Assembly (NCBI RefSeq): GCF_002127225.1
Contig: NZ_NFUR01000002.1
Coordinates: 434,001 to 498,000, forward strand
Direction of reading: 5' to 3'
Source: Sphingomonas sp. IBVSS2
Lineage (GTDB): Bacteria; Pseudomonadota; Alphaproteobacteria; Sphingomonadales; Sphingomonadaceae
Length of the DNA stretch: 64,000 nt
Shown here: positions 26,397 through 34,853 of the stretch, in pieces
Layout of the letters: each line of letters begins with the position of its first letter
Numbering within the stretch: position 1 is the stretch's first letter
The notes under the pieces: generated by a model
The model's database searches: none
What the model saw: the letters and a program-made list of their open reading frames with translations, nothing else
Told to the model about the DNA's origin: nothing
Program-made: the position numbers and the translations under genes

Positions 26397-29276
26397 TCAG
26401 AGTTTCAGGCGCGCCCCGAACAGGATCGTGCGGCCGAAATGATTATATTCGTAGTTCCGGTTCGCCGCGGTGTCGGTGTAGCGGTCGCGATAGGCATCGG
26501 TGAGGTTGGTGCCCTCGACCGACAGCTCGATCCAGTCGGTGAGCTTGTAGCGGACCGAGGCGTCGACATTGGTGATCGCGTTATAGCCTTCGAACACGTT
26601 GCCGGTGCCCGAGCCGGCATCGACATAGGGCCCGCGATAGCTGACCGAGGCGCGTGCGCTGAACTTCTTGTCCTCATAATAGAGCGTCGCGTTGAACGCC
26701 CGTTTCGACACGCCGTAGAGCGTGGACTTGAAGGGCTGGTTCGGCAGCGCGATCGTGCCGGTGGCGCTGACCGCGGTCCCCGGCGCCGACTGCATATAGG
26801 TCGCGGTCGAATCGATGAACGTCGCGTTCGCGATGCCGCCGAAGTTCTTGAGGAAGCCCGGCAGGAAGCGGAACGGCGCCTGGATCGCGATTTCGGCGCC
26901 CTTGAGCGAAGCGCCGGTGCCGTTGATCGTGGTCACCACCGTCCAGATCGGCATGGCGAGCCTGGCCTGATCCAGGAACGCTGGCGAGGATGCCGCGAGC
27001 ACATTGGCGGGAAGGCCGGTCGACAGGAAGGTCTGCTCGGTGAGGGTCCGGCTGACCGGGAAGCTCTTCACGTCCTTCTTGAACAGGGCGACGGAGAAGA
27101 TCGACTGCGGCGCGAAATACCATTCGGCCGCGAGGTCGTAGGACGTGGCGCGATAGGGGTCGAGGTTCGGGTTGCCGAAATTGACCCGATAGTTGAAACC
27201 GTCCGCCGAACCGCCCGGCGTCAGGCTGCCCAGCGTCGGGCGCGTCATCACATCGGCGATGGCGGCGCGCAGGATGAGCTTCTCCGTCGGGAACAGGGCG
27301 AGGTTGGCCGCCGGCAGCCAGTCGCCATAGGTCCGCTTCAGCGTGACCGGCGTGGTGCCGTTGATGCCGGTGGCGGTCTGCGAGGTCGAGGCATAGCGGA
27401 TGCCGGCGTTGAGCGCGTAGCGCAGCCCGAGCAGCTCTCCCTTGGCGTCGAACTGGAGATAGCCGCCCTTCACTTCCTCGATGACGGAGCGGTTGTTGCC
27501 GACGTCGAGCGCCAGCGCGCGATTGTAGAGGCCGGTATATTTGGCGGCCGCATCGATGTTCGCGACCACCCAGCTGGTGGTGGTGCCCGCCGGCTGACCG
27601 GCATTGCCGAGATTGACCAGCTCCGTCAGCGCCGGCGTGGCCTGGAAACCATAGACCGCGCTCGGCCCGAAGGCCGAGCTGGGCGAGCAGGTGATCGTGC
27701 GCAGTACCAGGTCCAGGCCGCCATTGCCGCACACCGCTGTATCGCGCTGGAACGCCTTCACCTCGTAATCGAAGCGGCGATACATCGCGCCCGACTTGAT
27801 CTGGAAGCCCTCGGTCACATCCCATTCGGTGCGCAACTGCGCGGTGCGGAACTTGTTGGTGACGTTCGACGGACGGTCGCGGATCTCGGCGAGCTGGAAG
27901 TTCGCGGGATCGGTCACGCTGGTGCCGAAGGTGAGCACCGGGCGCTTCATGTCCGTATAGTCGTAGCGATAATTCTGTGCGTCGCGATCGTCGAGGATCA
28001 GCGTGGTCTCGACCGGGATGTCGGCGTTCGACTTGGAGAAGCCGCCGAGCAGGGTGAAGCGGAAGCTGTCGCCGAGATCCTGGTCCCAGGTGCCGCCGAG
28101 CTGGTAGAATTCGGTGTCGGACTTGCGCAGATAATGTTCGGTACGAACCCAGGCGTCGTTGATCGTCGCCGAGATCATGTTGTTGTTGGCATCATAGACC
28201 GGGTTCACGATGTCCATCGCGCGCTCGTTCGAGCGGGCCAGCACCTCCAGCCACTTCTCCTCACGGGTTTCCTTGAACCGCGAATAGAGGCCGTCGATCG
28301 AGATCTTGGTGGCGTCGCTCGGCGCCCATTGGACGCTGCCGGTCACGCCGAGCCGCTCGCGATCATGCCCGACGATGCCGTAGCGCGGGATGCGCGGATG
28401 GAAGGCGAGGGCGGCCTTGGTGCAGGCGGCATTGCCCAGCCAGCCGGTGCCGGCATTGGGCGTGGCGAAGCACGGCGTGCCGTTGACCGAATCGAACGCG
28501 GCCTGGGCCCAGCGCACCGAATTGTTGCCGAGCTCGACATTGTCCGTCTTCGAATAGGCGGCCGAGACCGAGGCGCCGAGCGTGCCGTCGGGCGACTTCC
28601 ACGAGAGCAGGCCGGCCGCGCGCGGGCCCCAGTTCTTGGACAGGTCGTTGTAGCTGCCCTGGGCCGATCCGACGAAGGTGAAACCGGCCTTGCCGGCGAG
28701 CGGGTTGCCGGTGTTCAGATCGACCACCGCGCCCAGCGAACCTTCATCGAGCGATGCTTCGGCGGTCTTGTGCACGACCAGCGAAGTGAACAGTTCGGAA
28801 GCGAAGACATTGAAGTCGAATGCCCGGTCGCGATTGGCCGAGGCGCCGTCGGTGGAAGTGGCGACCGTCTCGAGACCGTTGAGGCGGACGCGGGTGAATT
28901 GCGCGCTGAGACCGCGCACGGTGATCGCGCGGCCCTCGCCGGCGTCGCGCTGGATCGAGATGCCAGGGATGCGCTGGAGCGATTCCGCGAGATTCTGGTC
29001 GGGAAACTTGGCGATGTCCTCGGCGACGATCGCGTCGACCGACGATACCGACTCGCGCTTCAGGTTGAGCGCCTTTTGGAGCGATTGGCGGAAACCGGTG
29101 ACAACAATGGCGCCGTCGGTGCCCTGGTCCTGCTCCTGCACGCCGGTGGCGGCGGGTGCGGCCTGCGTGTCCTGCGCCTCCTGCGCCAGCGCCGGGGTCA
29201 CGATGCCGGTGGCGGCGATCACGGCCAGCGAAACGCCGGCGCACCACAGATTCCGCCTCAAAATCCCTTTACGCAT
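26397..29276 (-). CDS. large TonB-dependent receptor, carbohydrate type
   Basis: The product is 959 residues. The signal peptide ends VTPALAQE. The TonB box/plug carries IVVTGFRQSLQKALNLKRES, VDAIVAEDIAKFPDQNLAESLQRIPG, RGLSAQFTRVRLNG, and EASLDEGSLGAVVDLNTG: the motif order of the Xanthomonas/Caulobacter carbohydrate receptors (TonB-Xanth-Caul family). The barrel ends TILFGARLKL. It probably imports an oligosaccharide released by the adjacent exported enzymes, since DUF885, LamG and GH28 genes follow directly upstream. A 112-bp gap separates it from DUF885, with no operator of the ACCGGT type seen there. Confidence 0.95.
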   Translation of the reverse strand: MRKGILRRNLWCAGVSLAVIAATGIVTPALAQEAQDTQAAPAATGVQEQDQGTDGAIVVTGFRQSLQKALNLKRESVSSVDAIVAEDIAKFPDQNLAESLQRIPGISIQRDAGEGRAITVRGLSAQFTRVRLNGLETVATSTDGASANRDRAFDFNVFASELFTSLVVHKTAEASLDEGSLGAVVDLNTGNPLAGKAGFTFVGSAQGSYNDLSKNWGPRAAGLLSWKSPDGTLGASVSAAYSKTDNVELGNNSVRWAQAAFDSVNGTPCFATPNAGTGWLGNAACTKAALAFHPRIPRYGIVGHDRERLGVTGSVQWAPSDATKISIDGLYSRFKETREEKWLEVLARSNERAMDIVNPVYDANNNMISATINDAWVRTEHYLRKSDTEFYQLGGTWDQDLGDSFRFTLLGGFSKSNADIPVETTLILDDRDAQNYRYDYTDMKRPVLTFGTSVTDPANFQLAEIRDRPSNVTNKFRTAQLRTEWDVTEGFQIKSGAMYRRFDYEVKAFQRDTAVCGNGGLDLVLRTITCSPSSAFGPSAVYGFQATPALTELVNLGNAGQPAGTTTSWVVANIDAAAKYTGLYNRALALDVGNNRSVIEEVKGGYLQFDAKGELLGLRYALNAGIRYASTSQTATGINGTTPVTLKRTYGDWLPAANLALFPTEKLILRAAIADVMTRPTLGSLTPGGSADGFNYRVNFGNPNLDPYRATSYDLAAEWYFAPQSIFSVALFKKDVKSFPVSRTLTEQTFLSTGLPANVLAASSPAFLDQARLAMPIWTVVTTINGTGASLKGAEIAIQAPFRFLPGFLKNFGGIANATFIDSTATYMQSAPGTAVSATGTIALPNQPFKSTLYGVSKRAFNATLYYEDKKFSARASVSYRGPYVDAGSGTGNVFEGYNAITNVDASVRYKLTDWIELSVEGTNLTDAYRDRYTDTAANRNYEYNHFGRTILFGARLKL

Positions 29277-29388
29277 CCCAATTCTCCCATGATCAGTGTT
29301 TCCGGGCCGCGCCGTCTCCGCGGCTCGCCCGGCATTCCGGCCGGCTTGCGCCAGCTCTCTGTTGCTTTTGGCCGGCTCTTGCCCGCCG

Positions 29389-30873
29389 CTATCCGATCAT
29401 CGCGAAGCGCCTGCGCCCGTCGGCGAGCAGCCTGCGATGAAATTTCCTGAGCGATTCCGGTCCGTTGCGCTGCGCTATGGACCCCAGACGGGTCAGCCCG
29501 AGCCAAGTGAGCGCCTCCGCGGCGCGCATGGCGGGTTCAATGCAGATTCGCTCGATATCCTGCGCCATCGGCGCGAAATAAGCCGCCTCTCCCTGCAATG
29601 TCGCGAGCTTGCTGCTCGTCTGTGCCAGCGTTTCTTGTCCGATGTGGACACCGGTGTCAACTAGTCCGCGGCCAATCCGGAACAGCAGCCAGTGCAGATG
29701 GCCGAGCAGTGCATGGTCGTTGCCGGCAAAGGCGCCCTGGGCCGCCATCAGTTGCTCGGCATAGATCGCCCAGCCCTCGGCGAAGGTGGGGGCATATTCG
29801 ATGCGTAGCGGATGCGGGTTCGCGGCCGCCTCGATGGGCAGCTGGATCATGTGTCCGGGCAGCAGCTCGTGATGGACGACGGCGGGCAACGTCCAGGAAG
29901 GACGGTCGCGGATGCGCGCCAGGTCGGGGAAATAAGCGCCCGCCATGCCGGGGGCGGGGATGGTGCGATAGCCCTGCTTGCCCTCGGCCTCTTCCTGCGG
30001 CGTCATCCGCAGCGCCGATACGTTCAGGCATTCGGGCGGCAACGGCCCGAACAGCGCGGGCAGGCGCGCGGGGACGGTGGCGAGCGCCGCGTTCATATCG
30101 GCCACCGCGCGATTCCGCCCGGCATCGTCGTCGCTGTAGAGGAAGCGGGGATCCTTGAACGCGGCGCTGATCCGGGCGCCGACCGAACCCTGGGAATAGC
30201 CCAGGCGCCTGAGCACGGCATCGGCGCGGGCCGTGAGCGCTTCCGCCACGACGAGCATCTGGTGATGCGCCTCGGCCGGGGCGATGGCGGCGCCGTAATG
30301 GCGCTCGAGCAGCAGCGCGAAATAGCGGGCGCCGCCGGGGAAGCGGCTGGTGCCAGGCTCCCGCGGCGCGCGGGGGGCGAGCTCCCCGAGCAGCCGGGCC
30401 TGGCCGGCGAGCGCCGCCGCGGCGGGACCCGTCGCCTTGTCGGCGGCGGCGGCAATGCCGGAACGGGTCTTTTCGAGCAGTGGCGCCGGCAGGATCACGC
30501 CGCGCCGGGCATCCGCTGCGATCCGCGCATTCTCGGCTTCGATATGATGGGGATCAGGTGCCTTTTCGCGCCAGGCGCCGGCATTCGGAGCGACGACATA
30601 GGGCGAGCGGCCCAGCCGGCCCACGGGCAGGTTGCGGAGCAGCGCGGCATCGACGGCGAGGCCGGCGCGCACCGTTTCCAGATCGATCCGGGCCGAGGGC
30701 GAGAGCGACGCCGGATCGAAGCCCCTCAGCTGCGCGAGCCTGGCGGCGGGCGTACCCAGCTTCGCCAGGCCGTCGAGCGCGGCGCGGAGATCGGCGTCGC
30801 GGTTCGGCGCGGCCAGCGCGGCGCGGGGAAGCGCGGCGACACCGGCGGCGGCGAGGAACTGGCGGCGGTGCAT
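29389..30873 (-). CDS. DUF885 family exported hydrolase (putative metallopeptidase fold)
   Basis: The product is 494 residues. It starts with a Tat-like signal (MHRRQFLAAAGVAALPRAALA). The diagnostic segment VVHHELLPGHMIQLPIE (about residue 332) carries HExxxxH-like zinc ligands, followed by EYAPTFAEGWAIYAEQLM, another DUF885 hallmark. Family members are predicted carboxypeptidase-like zinc enzymes, but no substrate is established. It lies 14 bp downstream of the LamG gene on the same strand and belongs to the same unit; whether it acts on peptides or on ester/amide groups of pectin side chains is open. The frame upstream of 30873 overlaps the LamG gene and is rejected. A perfect GACACCGGTGTC palindrome lies within the 3' third. 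Confidence 0.85.
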   Translation of the reverse strand: MHRRQFLAAAGVAALPRAALAAPNRDADLRAALDGLAKLGTPAARLAQLRGFDPASLSPSARIDLETVRAGLAVDAALLRNLPVGRLGRSPYVVAPNAGAWREKAPDPHHIEAENARIAADARRGVILPAPLLEKTRSGIAAAADKATGPAAAALAGQARLLGELAPRAPREPGTSRFPGGARYFALLLERHYGAAIAPAEAHHQMLVVAEALTARADAVLRRLGYSQGSVGARISAAFKDPRFLYSDDDAGRNRAVADMNAALATVPARLPALFGPLPPECLNVSALRMTPQEEAEGKQGYRTIPAPGMAGAYFPDLARIRDRPSWTLPAVVHHELLPGHMIQLPIEAAANPHPLRIEYAPTFAEGWAIYAEQLMAAQGAFAGNDHALLGHLHWLLFRIGRGLVDTGVHIGQETLAQTSSKLATLQGEAAYFAPMAQDIERICIEPAMRAAEALTWLGLTRLGSIAQRNGPESLRKFHRRLLADGRRRFAMIG

Positions 30874-30887
30874 CGCGGTCCTCCGGT

Positions 30888-33800
30888 TCAGCGGGGCAGC
30901 TGCACCACATTGTTGCGCCGGGTCACTTCGGGGGCGTCGCCGGGAAGCGCCACGCGGACGCGCGCCGCGCCCCTGGGGAGGTCGAGCGTCACGGTTATGG
31001 CCCTGGGGACGAGGTCGAGCGGGGCGGCGAGGGCGGGGATCGGCGCGGTGGCGAGCGGCTTGCCCGACGCGTCCTCGATCGTGAGCGTGCCGCCGGCCGC
31101 ATCCTTCGCGCCGAGGCTGTGGACGGTAACCGCGAGCTTGCCGCCCTTCACCGCGACATCGTCGCTGCCGATGCCCAGGTCCGGGCGCGTGGCGACGTCC
31201 TCGCCCGGTGTCTTCAGGGTGAATTCGATCTCGGTCGTCGCATGCGGTGCGAAGGTTACCCGGGTCGCGGCGCTGCGTTCGAGATGGAGCGCGGTGGTGG
31301 TGCCGTTCGTCACCATCTCCCATTCGCCGGCGGCAATGTTCCAGGTGCTCATCTCGGCGGCCTGCGGCGTATCGCCGGTGTTGTAGGCGATCACCTTGAA
31401 ATGGGTCGGCGTTGCGCCGGGCACCAGGATCGCCGTCTTCAGCGCGCCCTCGGGGTCGTCGAAGCGCCAGCTCACCGCATTGCCCGGCCAGGTCTGGTTG
31501 CGGCGCAGGGCGATGCCGCCCAGCCGCTCGCGCTGAAGGATCTCGTTCGGCTGGTCGACCCGGTCGGACCACCAATGGCCTTCGGTATACATATATTGGC
31601 GCTGCGCCTTGTCCGCGATCGCCGCGGCGTGGAGCGATTCCAGATATCCGGTGTCGCCGGTCGCGTCCCATGCGGCCCATTGCTCGAAGGCGCCGCCCTT
31701 CTTCGCCCTGTCGACGAGCGTCCTCGACCAGTCCTTGTCGGCGCCGAGCAGCCTGACCGCGTTCTCGTTGATGTCCTGCACCGAGGCGGGGCCGCTCTTG
31801 CCCGCCCGGGCGAGGATCGGGGCCAGGTATTTCGCGTCGCCGCTGAAGCGATAAGCGGCCCAGGCCGCCTGAAGCGGGGTGGAAGCGCCGCCGCCATCGC
31901 CGGCGCGCTCGGCATCGGTGCGCCAGTTGATTTCGTTCGGCCAGCTCCAATTGCCCTTCGCGTCTCGCTTGCCATGGGCGAGCAGGCCGTCGGTGACGCC
32001 GGTGACCAGGCCGCGTGCATCGGGATTGCCGTTATAGAGGCCGATCAGCGTCGGCGCGTGGAGGACGACGAAGCTATAGGGCTTCTGCCATTCGAACGGC
32101 CCCTCGCGGTATATCTTCCGCGCACCGTACCAGTTGCTCGCGAAGTGGAGATGGCCGGCCGGGTTGGGGAGGATGATGGTCTTGAGCGCCTTCACCGTCG
32201 CCATCAGCCGCTCGACCGCGCGCGGCTCGCCCCAGTTGAGATAGAGCCGCTCGGCATCCGAGTTCATGCCTTCCTCATAGGCGTGGAGCTCGTCGGTGGT
32301 GATATGGCCCAGGCCGTTCACCATCATGCCGTTCTTGTACACCGCCTCGGACAGCGCACGCAGCGAGCCATTGATCTTGTCGGGGTCGACGCCCATCAGC
32401 GCCAGGCCCGGCCATTGCTGGGTCAGGTCGGTATCGTCGGAAATGCCGCCGCCGAAATCGCCGTACGGCACCTGGCGATTGTCGATCCACCAGTTCACGA
32501 ACTGGCGGGTGATCTTCAGATCCTCGAGCTGACGGAAGGCCCAGAGCGGCACGCCGGCGGGGGCTTCCGGCTGCTTGAACGCGGGCAGGTTCTGGGCGCC
32601 ATAGCTGATGTCCGCCCAATAGCGGCGGCCCTCGACATGATCGGGATCGATGCGGAGCAGGTCGCTCGCATCGGCGAAGACGCGGGCATACATGGCGGCG
32701 CGCTTCGAGGCGGTGTGCTCCTCGACCAGGAAGCCCCAATTGTCCTTCACCTGGTTGAACCGGTCGGCGATATGCTCGGGGAGCGCGGCGGCGCGGTCCT
32801 TGAACACCAGGCGGATGTTCATGCCGTCGAGCGCGGCCGGGCCGAAATCGGGGGCGGCGGAGGCAATGGCGAGATAGAGGCTGTCGTTGGTGAGGATGCG
32901 GTCGCGCAGGTCGAGCCAGAGCGTGCGTGCCTCGCCGGGTCGGACCGAGACCGACAGGTCGATCATGTCACGGCCCGGCCAGATCGGGTCCTTCACCCGG
33001 ATGTTCAGCGGAATCAGCCCGTCCTTGCCGGGAGTCGCCTTGAGCGCGGGAAGGTCGATCGCGATGCCGTCGAGCCCGTCGCGGCCGTTCTCCCAGCCGT
33101 AATTCCAGGCACGGGCAAGCGCGCGGCCGGGGAAGGCGTCGCCGAAGCCCGAAGGGATCAGGATATGGACGATCGGCATCGCCCCCTCGACATGCGCGGC
33201 GGCGCCGGTCGCGGCGGCGCTGCCCGCGCCGGCCGCGGCCGAACCGGCGCCGGGGGGCAGGGCGAGCACGGTGTTGCGCTCGTAGCCGGGATAGCGGCCG
33301 CGAATGAACTTGTTCAGCGGGGTGAGCGCGGCGAGATCGGCGGAGACCTGGGCATTCACCGTGTAGCTGAGCTTGAAGCTTCCTTCGGGCTCCTTGGCCG
33401 GGCCGATGTCATAGGCCCAGATTTCCTGGATCGGCTGCTCCTGCATCCCATTGGTGAAGCGGAGCGTGCCGCCTTGCGCGGTGCCGAGAGACGTGACGCT
33501 GCGGACGACGCCCCGGGGGCGTTGCGCGAGGTTGCGGAAGCCGGCGCCATCCGCGCTGTAATCGAGCGCGCCATGGGCGGCGCCGCGGATCTCGACGCGG
33601 TTGAACTTCTCGCCGGCGGGAACGGTCAGCGTGTAGGTCTTGCCGCCTTCGACATAGACGTTCCAGTCGGGCAGCTCGAAATAATCGTCGCGGCCGGGGA
33701 GCCTGGAACGATTATAGACGCCGGGCCAGGTCGTCTCGGCGATGCCGTCCACGCCCTTCCACATCCATTCCTTCAGGTCCTTCGCATCGGCGAACTCTAC

Positions 33801-34655
33801 CTTGCGGACGCCGGTGACCTTGTCGGCGAGCACCGGCGGGGAAGCGGCGTCCCAGCCGAAGCGGTGGAGCCAGGCGGCGCGCTTGCCCGCCTCGTCGGCA
33901 GCCGGGACGGAGGCGGGCTCGGCCTTGGCGGCGAGCGCGGCGATGCCGGCTGGGTCGAGCATGCGATCATAGACGCGGATCTCGTCCAGGTCGCTGCCGC
34001 GCATGAAATTGTAGCGGCTCTGCACCTGGTGCGGCGCCATCACGCGGCCGGCCATGCCGAACTGGTCGAGCCCGGTATCGAGATCGGCCTTCTGGTCCTT
34101 GCGCGCGACTTCCCGGCCATCGACGAAGAGCCGCACGCCGACGCTCTCGTCCCAGGCGAAGGCGATGTGCTGCCAGGCATCGGGCGCGGGATTGGCGGGC
34201 AGCCTGAACGAGACGCGGACGCGCGAGAGGTTCGCGTCGGTCACGAAGGCGTCGAAGCCATGGCCGTTCCAGTCGATGCGCAGGAACGCCATGTCCCAGC
34301 TCGAATGATCGGCATAGCCGACGCGGAAGATCACGAAGGGCGCCTCGCCCACCGGCTCGCGCGAGCGCCAGAAGAAGGAGAGGGTGCCGCGCTGCGCCTG
34401 GATGTTGCCCGGCGCGTTCCAGGCGATGTAGCCGTCATCGGCCCAGCGGAAGGCGCCGCCGATCGCGCCGTCGGGCACGTTGGTCACCTTGGTCTGGAAA
34501 TTGGGGACCGCGTCGCCGCCGGCCTTCTCGGCCGTGCCGCCGCTGTCGCCCGAGGCGCGGAAGAGCAGGCGATCGTCCGTACCCTGCGCCGCGGCGGGGT
34601 TCGCGGCGAGCGCGAGCGCCCAGGCCAGGGCGATGCTGGTGGACGTGCGGATCAT
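30888..34655 (-). CDS. 1255-residue exported LamG-domain protein of unknown catalytic activity
   Basis: A signal peptide (IALAWALALAANPAAAQ) precedes a LamG/concanavalin-like jellyroll at about 30-240 (GGAFRWADDGYIAWN, DAWQHIAFAWDESVGVRLFVDG, LDEIRVYDRML). Next comes a second beta-rich carbohydrate-binding-like region with PGVYNRSRLPGRDDYFELPDW. An Ala/Gly spacer lies near residue 477. The C-terminal half looks like a helical (alpha/alpha) toroid: GDFGGGISDDTDLTQQWPGLALMG, HLHFASNWYGARK, EGHWWSDRVDQPNEI. Conserved-looking acidic and Trp residues there suggest a glycan lyase or hydrolase, but I recognise no CAZy family. The ATG at 34655 begins the signal peptide. It is divergent from GH28 across a promoter with ACCGGT operators. 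Confidence 0.8.
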   Translation of the reverse strand: MIRTSTSIALAWALALAANPAAAQGTDDRLLFRASGDSGGTAEKAGGDAVPNFQTKVTNVPDGAIGGAFRWADDGYIAWNAPGNIQAQRGTLSFFWRSREPVGEAPFVIFRVGYADHSSWDMAFLRIDWNGHGFDAFVTDANLSRVRVSFRLPANPAPDAWQHIAFAWDESVGVRLFVDGREVARKDQKADLDTGLDQFGMAGRVMAPHQVQSRYNFMRGSDLDEIRVYDRMLDPAGIAALAAKAEPASVPAADEAGKRAAWLHRFGWDAASPPVLADKVTGVRKVEFADAKDLKEWMWKGVDGIAETTWPGVYNRSRLPGRDDYFELPDWNVYVEGGKTYTLTVPAGEKFNRVEIRGAAHGALDYSADGAGFRNLAQRPRGVVRSVTSLGTAQGGTLRFTNGMQEQPIQEIWAYDIGPAKEPEGSFKLSYTVNAQVSADLAALTPLNKFIRGRYPGYERNTVLALPPGAGSAAAGAGSAAATGAAAHVEGAMPIVHILIPSGFGDAFPGRALARAWNYGWENGRDGLDGIAIDLPALKATPGKDGLIPLNIRVKDPIWPGRDMIDLSVSVRPGEARTLWLDLRDRILTNDSLYLAIASAAPDFGPAALDGMNIRLVFKDRAAALPEHIADRFNQVKDNWGFLVEEHTASKRAAMYARVFADASDLLRIDPDHVEGRRYWADISYGAQNLPAFKQPEAPAGVPLWAFRQLEDLKITRQFVNWWIDNRQVPYGDFGGGISDDTDLTQQWPGLALMGVDPDKINGSLRALSEAVYKNGMMVNGLGHITTDELHAYEEGMNSDAERLYLNWGEPRAVERLMATVKALKTIILPNPAGHLHFASNWYGARKIYREGPFEWQKPYSFVVLHAPTLIGLYNGNPDARGLVTGVTDGLLAHGKRDAKGNWSWPNEINWRTDAERAGDGGGASTPLQAAWAAYRFSGDAKYLAPILARAGKSGPASVQDINENAVRLLGADKDWSRTLVDRAKKGGAFEQWAAWDATGDTGYLESLHAAAIADKAQRQYMYTEGHWWSDRVDQPNEILQRERLGGIALRRNQTWPGNAVSWRFDDPEGALKTAILVPGATPTHFKVIAYNTGDTPQAAEMSTWNIAAGEWEMVTNGTTTALHLERSAATRVTFAPHATTEIEFTLKTPGEDVATRPDLGIGSDDVAVKGGKLAVTVHSLGAKDAAGGTLTIEDASGKPLATAPIPALAAPLDLVPRAITVTLDLPRGAARVRVALPGDAPEVTRRNNVVQLPR

Positions 34656-34718
34656 GGCGTGCCTCTCTGAACGAACAGGACGGTCTGCGCCGCCTCTTCC
34701 GTCAAGCATGGCGATGCT

Positions 34719-34732
34719 TGACACCGGTGACA
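34719..34732. promoter_or_regulatory. LacI-type operator TGACACCGGTGACA between LamG and GH28 genes
   Basis: The match to the locus consensus TGACACCGGTGNCA is complete. An overlapping TTGACA (34718-34723) could be a -35 for the GH28 direction, and TTGTCA on the other strand a -35 for the LamG direction. The site is 64 bp before the LamG start and 122 bp before the GH28 start. Confidence 0.7.
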
Positions 34733-34794
34733 ATATCTTTCTCGTTTCGCGGGCGTGTCCGCTTGACGGGGAAGCATAAGCGCGACAGCCTTCT

Positions 34795-34808
34795 GGTGAC
34801 CGGTGTCA
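34795..34808. promoter_or_regulatory. second, half-conserved ACCGGT operator upstream of GH28
   Basis: GGTGACCGGTGTCA has a perfect right half (ACCGGTGTCA) and a diverged left half. It lies 76 bp from the full site and 46 bp before the GH28 start, which would allow looping or cooperative binding by a LacI-family tetramer. Confidence 0.5.
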
Positions 34809-34853
34809 GGAACGGCCGCCGCGGAAAACCGGGGCAAGATTGGGGAGAGGGCG

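Noticed and set aside
25971..29450. 1159-codon plus-strand frame opposite the TBDR at 26397-29276
   Set aside because: The TBDR plug and barrel motifs are unambiguous on the other strand. The frame begins inside the transporter gene.
30480..34670. 1396-codon plus-strand frame opposite the LamG and DUF885 genes
   Set aside because: The minus-strand proteins have signal peptides and recognisable domains; this frame has none and crosses both genes.
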